In this document: positions 18,475 to 25,451 of the stretch, in pieces | Numbering within the stretch: position 1 is the first letter of the stretch | How the letters are laid out: every line of letters starts with the position of its first letter | Source of the DNA: Terriglobia bacterium | Lineage (GTDB): Bacteria; Acidobacteriota; Terriglobia; Bryobacterales; UBA6623 | NCBI GenBank assembly: GCA_009838515.1 | Contig: VXRL01000027.1 | Location: forward strand, 1-64,000 | Reading direction: 5' to 3' | DNA: 64,000 nucleotides | The notes under the pieces: generated by a model | What the model saw: the letters and a program-made list of their open reading frames with translations, nothing else | What the model was told of the DNA's origin: nothing | The model's database searches: none | Position numbers and translations under genes: made by a program

Positions 18475-19001
18475 CATATTCATTCGAGCTGCCCCTGCTC
18501 GCGCTGCTGATCCTGACGGCTGGCGGGGCAATCATTGTCAAGGAACTGATCAGCGCCGTGCTGATTCTCGGGGCCTACAGCTTCTTCCTCGCACTGGTCT
18601 GGGCTTGGCTGGGGGCGGCGGACGTTGCATTCGTGGAGGCCGTCGTCGGGGCCGGGCTTGCAACCGTGTTCTTCCTGCTGACGCTCTCCCAGACCTCTCC
18701 GGAGGACACCCGCATCCGAAGGCCTCCGCCTCCGATCATCGCCGTGATCGCGCTTCCGCTTCTGGGGCTGCTCCTGCTGTACGCCGCAAACGACCTGCCC
18801 GCCTTCGCAGATCCCGGAGCCCCGGCCAGCGTGCATGTGTCCCCGCATTACATCGAGAACAGCCTCGCCGACACGCGCACGCCCAACGTGGTGACGTCTG
18901 TCCTGATGGACTACCGCGTCCTTGACACCTTGATCGAGACGGTCGTTGTCTTCACCTCCGGCATCGCCTGCTGGCTCCTTCTCAGGAGGGATGCAGAGTG
19001 A
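18471..19001 (+). CDS. DUF4040-MbhE fusion subunit (equivalent to the MrpA C-terminal part)
   Basis: 176-residue membrane protein. Residues 1-75 match DUF4040/MbhD (LGAADVAFVEAVVGAGLATVFF). Residues 80-176 match the MbhE type (VSPHYIENSL ... TPNVVTSVLMDYRVLDTLIETVV). In classical Mrp antiporters these segments are the C-terminal end of MrpA or the N-terminus of MrpB; in membrane-bound hydrogenases they are two small proteins, MbhD and MbhE. Here they form one free-standing protein. Start by ATGA overlap with mrpG; end by GTGA overlap with mrpB. Confidence 0.85.
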   Translation: MTYSFELPLLALLILTAGGAIIVKELISAVLILGAYSFFLALVWAWLGAADVAFVEAVVGAGLATVFFLLTLSQTSPEDTRIRRPPPPIIAVIALPLLGLLLLYAANDLPAFADPGAPASVHVSPHYIENSLADTRTPNVVTSVLMDYRVLDTLIETVVVFTSGIACWLLLRRDAE

Positions 19002-19450
19002 TCGACCGACCGTCTGGCAGCGTCATCATCCGGAGAACGGCCTCGCTGCTCGTCTCCCTGGTGCAGCTGTTCGCGCTTTACGTCCTGTTCTTCGGCCAGT
19101 ACGGGCCCGGGGGCGGCTTTGTCGCGGGGGTGATGATCGCGGCAAGCCTGGTCTTCGGGCTGCTCGTATTCGGAGAGGACAGCGCGACTTCGCAGCGGGC
19201 CACCCGACTGCTTGCGGCCGACGGTGTCGGCCTGCTCCTTTTCGTCGCAGTGGGCGGGCTGTGCCTGATCGGGGGCGGCGAGTTTCTCAACTACTCCGAA
19301 GCCCCGATTCCGGGGCTCGACAGCGCGGCCCGGCGGTATCTGGGCATCCTGATGACGCAGATCGGAGTGGCGATGGACGTCGCGGTAGCGGCGGTCTCGA
19401 TCGTGTTCAGCCTGTCGCGCAGCGTCGCAACCGAGGAGACCGATGCTTGA
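18998..19450 (+). CDS. mrpB: MrpB/MnhB-type antiporter subunit
   Basis: 150-residue membrane protein of the MnhB family (equals MbhF). The signature FGQYGPGGGFVAGVMIAASLV (first 20 residues of that stretch) lies near residues 32-52, followed by two further hydrophobic helices. The GTG start overlaps the upstream stop as GTGA and is preceded by AGGAGGG about 8 nt upstream, a clear ribosome site. It overlaps mrpC by 8 nt. It is a scaffold subunit in the antiporter core and is not itself a proton channel. Confidence 0.92.
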   Translation: MIDRPSGSVIIRRTASLLVSLVQLFALYVLFFGQYGPGGGFVAGVMIAASLVFGLLVFGEDSATSQRATRLLAADGVGLLLFVAVGGLCLIGGGEFLNYSEAPIPGLDSAARRYLGILMTQIGVAMDVAVAAVSIVFSLSRSVATEETDA

Positions 19451-19820
19451 GCTGATCGAAGCGGCTCTGCGCCGGCCCAACCTCATCGCGTTCGTCCTCC
19501 TGCTGCTGTGGGGGCTGTACATCACGATCACCCACCACAACTACGTCAAGAAGCTTGTCGGTCTGTACATTGTCCAGACCAGCGTCATCTTCTTTCTCGT
19601 CACGACCGGGGCGAAGGAGGGCGCCACCGTGCCCGTGATCATGAGCGGCATAGAGGCACCCGGGGCAGACGATTACGTCAACCCGCTCCCGCAAGTGCTG
19701 ACGCTGACGGCAATCGTTGTCCAGATCGCGACGCTGGGCGTCTCGCTGGGGTTGGTTTCGAGGATCTACCGGAGGTTTGGGAGCCTTGACGAGGACGAGG
19801 TCTTGGAGAAGCTAGGATGA
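19443..19820 (+). CDS. mrpC: MrpC/MnhC-type subunit (NuoK-like)
   Basis: 125-residue membrane protein with three helices, homologous in fold to complex I NuoK and equal to MbhG. It shows LLWGLYITITHHNYVKKLVG, then VQTSVIFFLV, and the third helix region DDYVNPLPQVLTLTAIVVQI, which is typical of MnhC (the '(D)PLPQALVLTAIVI' pattern). The short charged C-terminus ends in a 4-nt overlap with mrpD. Confidence 0.93.
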   Translation: MLELIEAALRRPNLIAFVLLLLWGLYITITHHNYVKKLVGLYIVQTSVIFFLVTTGAKEGATVPVIMSGIEAPGADDYVNPLPQVLTLTAIVVQIATLGVSLGLVSRIYRRFGSLDEDEVLEKLG

Positions 19821-21286
19821 CCGAGCACCTCCCAGCCCTGGTGTTCCTCACCCCGCTCGCTACGGCGATCTCGATGCCCGTGGCCGGCCATCGGCGTCCG
19901 GCTGTGTGCCGCCCGATTGCACTGATCGCGATCTGCTGCATGACCGTGCTGTCGGTGGCGAGCCTGTGGTCGGTGTCTGTTCACGGCGAAGTCCGGTACT
20001 CGTTCAGCGGATGGCTGCCCCCGATCGGGATCGAATGGCTCGCGGATTCGCTAGCCGCGACGATGGTCACAGCCGTGAGCGGGCTGGGCGTGCTGTGCCT
20101 TCTGTTCGCCGACGGGCTCGGGGAACGCCCGCTGGGCGGCCGCGCGGTCCCGTACTACACGATGGTGCTGCTGCTGGTCGCCGGGCTTAGCGGCGCAATC
20201 TACGCCGGGGACTTGTTCAACATCTTCGTGTTCCTGGAAGTGGTCTCGCTGTCCGCCTACGCCCTCGTGGCCGTCCCGGGCGGCCGAGCGCTCGTTTCGG
20301 CCTTCCGGTATCTGTTGATGGGCGCCTTGGGGACCGCCTTCTACCTGCTGGGCGTGGGGTACTTCTACGCCGCGACCGGAGCCCTGAACATCGCCGACCT
20401 GTCCCAGCGGCTGCCCGGCCTGCTCGACTCCAAGGCCGTCATGGGCGGTCTGATCTTCATGTTCATCGGGCTGGCCATCAAGATGGCGCTCATGCCGCTG
20501 CACGGTTGGCTTCCCGACGCCTACAGCGACGCGCCGGCCGCAACCGTCCCGCTGCTCGCGGGCCTGGTGACAAAGATCTCGCTCCTGGTCTGGGCGAGGA
20601 TTCTCTACTGGGTCATGGCGCCGAGCGCCGAAGGCGGGACCCTCACCATATTCGCTCTGGTCACCACGTTCGGCATCCTGGCGTCAGTCGCCGGTGCCTG
20701 CCTTGCTCTCCGCCAGCGCGAGCTGAAGCGAATGTTCGCGTATGGCGGCATCTCCCACGTGGGCCTGGTGCTGATCGGGGTCGGGCAGGCCAACGAGACG
20801 GGGCTGGCAGGTGCTATGTACTACCTGCTCAACGACGCGGTGATGCAGTGCTCGTTGTTCGTTCTGGCCGGATTCCTAGCCCTGCGCTACGGGGCGTCCA
20901 CGCTGGACGAACTGGCCCGCGCCCACGTGCGCAACCCTTGGGCAATCGTGACATTCGTGGCGGTTGGCCTCGGCATGGTCGGCCTGCCTCCCACGGGAGG
21001 GTTCTTCGGCAAGCTGAGAATCCTGCTCGGCACCCTAGAGGCAGACAACAATATCGCGGCCGCCGCAGTCGTGCTGACCACGCTCATCACTCTGGGCTAT
21101 TTCGCCCAAGTCTTCGAGAAGCTCGTCCGCTCCGGGAGCGAGAGCGCCTCCGCTGACCAGACGGAGACGCCGTGGCCGCTGCGCGCGACCATGGCCGCGC
21201 TGGTTGCGGCAATCGTGGGACTGGGCATCTGGAACGACCAGATTGTCGCGCTGCTGGTGGACGCCACGGCGCCTCTCGGGATATGA
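19817..21286 (+). CDS. mrpD: MrpD/MnhD-type proton/cation channel subunit (NuoN-like)
   Basis: 489-residue polytopic protein of the proton-translocating NADH-quinone oxidoreductase/Mrp family (equals MbhH). The channel residues are in place: Glu141 in FNIFVFLEVVSLSAYAL (TM5) and Lys222 in GLAIKMALMPLHGWLPDAY (TM7 region). Helix TM8 motif DAPAATVPLLAGLVTKISL follows. These residues carry protons in Mrp, MBH and complex I. ATGA overlap with mrpC. After its stop a 45-nt gap precedes the NuoL-like gene, the widest gap inside the operon. Confidence 0.93.
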   Translation: MTEHLPALVFLTPLATAISMPVAGHRRPAVCRPIALIAICCMTVLSVASLWSVSVHGEVRYSFSGWLPPIGIEWLADSLAATMVTAVSGLGVLCLLFADGLGERPLGGRAVPYYTMVLLLVAGLSGAIYAGDLFNIFVFLEVVSLSAYALVAVPGGRALVSAFRYLLMGALGTAFYLLGVGYFYAATGALNIADLSQRLPGLLDSKAVMGGLIFMFIGLAIKMALMPLHGWLPDAYSDAPAATVPLLAGLVTKISLLVWARILYWVMAPSAEGGTLTIFALVTTFGILASVAGACLALRQRELKRMFAYGGISHVGLVLIGVGQANETGLAGAMYYLLNDAVMQCSLFVLAGFLALRYGASTLDELARAHVRNPWAIVTFVAVGLGMVGLPPTGGFFGKLRILLGTLEADNNIAAAAVVLTTLITLGYFAQVFEKLVRSGSESASADQTETPWPLRATMAALVAAIVGLGIWNDQIVALLVDATAPLGI

Positions 21287-21331
21287 CGCTCATGACGGAC
21301 ACGGCGCGCACAAACGGGGGCTCTAGCTAAG

Positions 21332-23449
21332 ATGCCGCTCTTTGCCCTGATTCCCGGCCTGCCGCTCGCCGCCTTCGTGATCCTAGCGGTGGGCGGCCGT
21401 CGCATCGGTGACGCCAGCCACCGGGTCGGGATTCCCGCAGTCGGCCTCTCATTCGCGCTCTCGATCGCGGCGCTGGCAGAGGTCGCCCGGAACGGAGCTC
21501 TCTCGATCCCGCTGTACCGCTTCCTAGACGTGGGCGAGCTTGTCGTCACGGTCGGCCTCTACGCCGACCAGCTCACCGTCCTGCTGCTCCCGCTCATCAC
21601 GGGTGTCAGCTTCGTGGTCCATGTCTACTCGGCCCGATACATGACCGGCGACCCGAGGTACCGAAAGTTCTTCGCGGTCATCGGCCTATTCACGTTCGCC
21701 ATGACGATGCTGGTCATGAGCGACAACCTGCTGGTGACCTACATGTGCTGGGAGGTGATGGGAATCTGCTCCTATCTGCTGATCTCCCACTGGGCCCACA
21801 GGCGGGAAGCAGGCCAAGCGGCGACAAAGGCGTTTCTGGTCAACGCCATCACCGATGTCGGCCTGGGCTTCGGCGTCGTGCTCACGTTCGCCACATACGG
21901 GACTTTCAACATCCAAGAAATCCTTGCCCAAGCTCCCGCCATGCAAGGGCAGACCCTCGGCGCATTCGGGCTCGAAATCGAGCGGAACACCTTGATCGCG
22001 CTCTGCCTGCTAAGCGGGGCGATCGGCAAGTCGGCACAGGTGCCCATGCACGTATGGCTGCCCTACGCCATGGAGGCGCCAACGCCGGTCTCGGCGCTGA
22101 TCCATGCTGCGACGATGGTGAACGCTGGGCCTTTCCTGCTCGCACGACTCAGCCCCCTGGTGTTGCTGGCCCCGTCGGCGATGGCGGCGATAGCGGTCGT
22201 CGGTGCGGTCACGGCCCTGTACGGCGCACTGGTCTCTCTCACCCAGTCGGACATCAAGAGGCTGCTGGCGTATTCGACGATCAGCCAGATCGGTTTCATG
22301 ATCTTCGCGTGCGGGGTCGGCGCATTCGGAGCCGCCATCTTCCACCTCTTGGCGCACGGATTTCTCAAGGCATACCTGTTCCTCTCCACGGGCGATTCCC
22401 TCTGGGCGGCCGGAGGGCACGCGCACGGGGGCGCCAGCGCTCCTCCCAGCCGGATCCGGCCGCTTGCGGCGGGCTCCCTGCTGCTGGCGTGCTTGCCGCC
22501 GTTGATCCTGTTCTCCGGGCCGTACGAACAGCTCTGGAACGCCCAGCACGTCCCGTCGGCGCGAATCGCCTTCTGGGTCGTGGCCCTCGCGGCGGTGTTC
22601 CTGACCGCGGTTTACGCGTTTCGCGGCGTCGTCTCCCTGTTCGGTGCCACAGTCGGCCGCTCCGTCCAGGCCTGGCCAAGCCTGTTCTCCGCCGCGCACC
22701 TGCCGGGCCTGGCCGTTTGCGGCATCGCGGTAACGGCACTGCTGGCCGGCGTGTGGTCAGCGTTCAGCGAATTCCTCCAGCCGGCCCTTGGCGCGCTCCC
22801 GGCCGAGACCGAGACCGCGGGCCTGACGGTTGCACTCGCAGTGTCGCTGGCAGTCGCCGTGCTGGGATGGTGCTTCGCGTACTATTGCCACCTGCGGCCC
22901 GCGGCGATTCCCTTCGCGCGTCGCGAATGGGTCAAGACGGCGTACGTCTTGTTCTTGAACAAGCTCTACTTCGACGAGATCTACCGGGTGGTGGCCGTCA
23001 ACCCGACGCTGAGGATCTCGGGTTGGCTGCTGCACCAGCTTGAAGAGCGCATCATCAACCGGACCGTCCACGAAGTGGGGGCAGGGGTGCGGGAGGGCGC
23101 CCGGGTGCTCGAAGGGTCGGCGGAGAGCGGCGTGATCGACCCCGCGGTTACCGGGGTGGCTCGTCTCGTGATCGGCACCGCGGCTTGGCTAGAGAGGCTG
23201 GCCGAGTCGGGCCTGATGACCCGCGGACCAAGGTTGGCCACGAATCTGCTCGTGCGGGTCTCGGGCTGGCTGTGGCGTGCTGTTGATCGGCCAGCGACGG
23301 GCGAAACCATCGAGAGAGTCAGCGGGCTCGCGGACGATACCGGCGAGACGCTGCAGCGGATCGGGCCCAGGACTTTGCGCCACCATCTGGTAATCATCGT
23401 GTGCTGGCTGTCGCTTGCGATCGGCCTCACGTACTTGCTGGCCAACTGA
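21332..23449 (+). CDS. NuoL-like proton-pumping subunit (candidate DabB/MrpA counterpart)
   Basis: 705-residue polytopic protein close to complex I NuoL. It keeps ADQLTVLLLPLITGVSF, Glu141 in CWEVMGICSYLLISHWA, Lys233 in GKSAQVPMHVWLPYAMEAP, and TPVSALIHAATMVNAG. After about residue 555 (LYFDEIYRVVAV) comes a C-terminal region of about 130 amphipathic residues, then a last hydrophobic helix (HLVIIVCWLSLAIGLTYL). This resembles NuoL, which ends in a lateral helix plus a final TM helix, more than the shorter DabB proteins. No other nuo genes (A-K) are present, so this is not a complex I operon. The likely role is a proton or sodium channel driving the DabA module, either as DabB equivalent or as the missing MrpA N-terminal half. 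Confidence 0.85.
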   Translation: MPLFALIPGLPLAAFVILAVGGRRIGDASHRVGIPAVGLSFALSIAALAEVARNGALSIPLYRFLDVGELVVTVGLYADQLTVLLLPLITGVSFVVHVYSARYMTGDPRYRKFFAVIGLFTFAMTMLVMSDNLLVTYMCWEVMGICSYLLISHWAHRREAGQAATKAFLVNAITDVGLGFGVVLTFATYGTFNIQEILAQAPAMQGQTLGAFGLEIERNTLIALCLLSGAIGKSAQVPMHVWLPYAMEAPTPVSALIHAATMVNAGPFLLARLSPLVLLAPSAMAAIAVVGAVTALYGALVSLTQSDIKRLLAYSTISQIGFMIFACGVGAFGAAIFHLLAHGFLKAYLFLSTGDSLWAAGGHAHGGASAPPSRIRPLAAGSLLLACLPPLILFSGPYEQLWNAQHVPSARIAFWVVALAAVFLTAVYAFRGVVSLFGATVGRSVQAWPSLFSAAHLPGLAVCGIAVTALLAGVWSAFSEFLQPALGALPAETETAGLTVALAVSLAVAVLGWCFAYYCHLRPAAIPFARREWVKTAYVLFLNKLYFDEIYRVVAVNPTLRISGWLLHQLEERIINRTVHEVGAGVREGARVLEGSAESGVIDPAVTGVARLVIGTAAWLERLAESGLMTRGPRLATNLLVRVSGWLWRAVDRPATGETIERVSGLADDTGETLQRIGPRTLRHHLVIIVCWLSLAIGLTYLLAN

Positions 23450-23476
23450 CCGAGTAGCGATCGAAAAGGTGCCCCA

Positions 23477-24976
23477 ATGACATCACTCTTTACAGAACAC
23501 CTGATCACGTCGTTGATCACTGTTCCTTTCGCCGGAATCGTGGCCCTGCTGTTCGTTCGGGGCGATGTTTGGGTCCGTCGCGTCGCCATGGGGGTTTCCC
23601 TGCTCGCGCTCGGCCTGTCCGCGGCGCTGTGGTGGAGATTCGATCCGTCAATCGAGGGCATGCAGTTTGTCGAGCGAACCAGTTGGATGGAGAACTTCAA
23701 CATCCAGTACGCGGTCGGCGTCGACGGCATCAGCCTGGTCCTGGTCCTGCTCACCACTCTGCTCGGTCCGCTCTGCGTGCTCGCGTCATGGACCTCGATC
23801 GAAAGCAAGGTCAAGGCCTACATGATCCTAATCCTGCTGGTGGAGGGCGCGATGATCGTCGTCTTCACCGCGCTCGACCTGTTCCTGTTCTTCATGCTGT
23901 GGGAAGTCACGATGGTTCCCATGTACTTCATGATCATCCTGTGGGGCGGTCCGGGCCGGATCCAGGCGGGGATCAAGTTCGTGCTCTACAGCCTGACGGG
24001 CAGCCTGCTGCTGCTGGTCGCAATCCTCGGCCTGTACTTGCAAACCGGACGCTCTTTCGACATCCAGGCGATGGTGGGACACGCCATTCCCGAGGATGTC
24101 CAGATCTGGATCTTCGCGTTCCTGTTCCTAGGGTTCGCCATCAAGCTGCCGATGGTTCCCTTCCACTCGTGGCTGCCTGACGCTCACTCGGAGGCCCCGA
24201 CGGCCGGCAGCGTGATCCTGGCGGGGGTGCTGCTGAAGATGGGAGGCTACGGCTTCCTGCGGATCTGCCTTCCGATCCTGCCTGAAGCAGCCGCCGAGTT
24301 CGCCCCGTACATCCTCTGGCTCTCCATCGTCGGGATCATCTACGGCGGATGTCTCGCACTGGCCCAGTCCGACCTCAAGAAGCTGGTGGCGTACTCCTCG
24401 ATTTCCCACATGGGATTCGTGACCCTGGGCATCTTCGCCTTCAACGAACAGGGCATCGAGGGCGCCGTGATCCAGATGTTCGCCCACGGTATGTCGACCG
24501 GGGCTCTGTTCCTTGCGATCGGCTTCCTTTACGACCGCACCCACACCCGGATGATCGCCGATTACGGGGGCCTGCAGAAGCCGATGCCACGATTTGTCGT
24601 CCTGCTGTCGATCTTCGCCATGGCATCGTTCGGATTACCCGGCATGGGGAACTTCACCGGCGAGTTCCTAGTGCTGCTGGGCACATCCTTCGGCGGGATG
24701 CTCAAGGTCCTGCTCGCGATGAGCGGGATCGTGCTGGCAGCCGCGTACATGCTCTGGATGCTGCAGCGCGTCGTGCTCGGCCAGCCGCGCACGTCCCTCG
24801 AATCTCTGCCGGACCTCAACGCGCGCGAGATCGCAACCCTCGTGCCGCTGGTGGTCGGCGTCTTCGTGGTCGGGCTGATCCCCGCCACGCTGACGACGAA
24901 GCTGGATTCGACCGTCAAGGGAATGCTCGACCGATCGCCTGCCATCGTCCAGAGCGCCTCCGCGCCGGGAGAATGA
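23477..24976 (+). CDS. NuoM-like proton-pumping subunit
   Basis: 499-residue polytopic protein, closest in motifs to complex I NuoM: YAVGVDGISLVLVLLTTLLG, Glu143 in FFMLWEVTMVPMYFMIILWG, Lys223 in GFAIKLPMVPFHSWLPDAH, and SEAPTAGSVILAGVLLKMGG. All proton-path residues seen in NuoM appear intact. It is the third antiporter-like protein of the operon (after MrpD and the NuoL-like one), while classical Mrp has two. A 27-nt gap separates it from the NuoL-like gene. It is the last gene of the unit; a strong hairpin lies 63 nt after its stop. Confidence 0.87.
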   Translation: MTSLFTEHLITSLITVPFAGIVALLFVRGDVWVRRVAMGVSLLALGLSAALWWRFDPSIEGMQFVERTSWMENFNIQYAVGVDGISLVLVLLTTLLGPLCVLASWTSIESKVKAYMILILLVEGAMIVVFTALDLFLFFMLWEVTMVPMYFMIILWGGPGRIQAGIKFVLYSLTGSLLLLVAILGLYLQTGRSFDIQAMVGHAIPEDVQIWIFAFLFLGFAIKLPMVPFHSWLPDAHSEAPTAGSVILAGVLLKMGGYGFLRICLPILPEAAAEFAPYILWLSIVGIIYGGCLALAQSDLKKLVAYSSISHMGFVTLGIFAFNEQGIEGAVIQMFAHGMSTGALFLAIGFLYDRTHTRMIADYGGLQKPMPRFVVLLSIFAMASFGLPGMGNFTGEFLVLLGTSFGGMLKVLLAMSGIVLAAAYMLWMLQRVVLGQPRTSLESLPDLNAREIATLVPLVVGVFVVGLIPATLTTKLDSTVKGMLDRSPAIVQSASAPGE

Positions 24977-25038
24977 ATCGGCCGGGGCGCCTTCCAGCTC
25001 TTCGCGCACACCTGTCCGGGGACGGATCGCTCCAGCGT

Positions 25039-25065
25039 CAGGCCAGCCGGCGCGACGCTGGCCTG
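25039..25065 (+). terminator. Candidate terminator hairpin after the DabA-Mrp operon
   Basis: Perfect inverted repeat CAGGCCAG - 11 nt - CTGGCCTG. An alternative overlapping fold CCAGCGTC/GACGCTGG is also perfect. It lies 63 nt after the last gene of the operon. There is no T-tract, so rho-independent action is uncertain. Confidence 0.4.
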
Positions 25066-25181
25066 TCGGCCCGGCGCCATGGAATGCAGCCCGCGCGAAC
25101 CGGTGGGCGCCGGGGCTCTGCGGCCCATGACGGCGTTCCTAGAGCAGCTCGCGGATGAGGGTGAGTACCCGCACCGGCATG

Positions 25182-25315
25182 GAATTTCTGTAATATGTTG
25201 AAATAATTATACTTATGAGGAAATACAGAATGTGGTTACTGATTGAAGTACCACTTCAAGCATTGAGAAAGCGCGCACTCTCAGAGGTGGGGCCGCGCTG
25301 GACTCCTTGATTCCG
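25182..25315 (+). repeat. Degenerate direct repeat, copy A (downstream of the orphan permease)
   Basis: Aligns without gaps to 28224-28357 over 134 bp with 96 identical positions (72%, counted by eye). Best-conserved blocks are ATTTCTGTAA, TATACTT, TACCACTTC, TGAGAAA and CTTGATTCCG. The first 70 bp are strikingly AT-rich for this chromosome. An inner inverted repeat TTCTGTA/TACAGAA spans about 25187-25235. No full reading frame is conserved between copies. Confidence 0.75.
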
Positions 25316-25451
25316 CTCAGCAGATCGCAGGCGAATGTCGCGACATGGGGTCTGTCGGACAACGAGTTGATGGAAGCAGTTTTCCCGTCTTGCCAAGGCG
25401 GCTCGCTCTCAGGCCTAGCGCCGCAATTGAACAGACCCAAGCACGCAAAGC

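Noticed and set aside
18471..23449. Membrane-bound hydrogenase (Mbh) operon
   Set aside because: Gene order of the membrane arm matches, but no hydrogenase large or small subunit or iron-sulfur subunit is present; DabA takes their place.
21332..24976. NuoL- and NuoM-like genes as part of a respiratory complex I operon
   Set aside because: No other nuo genes adjoin them, and they follow Mrp/Mbh subunits and DabA on the same strand.
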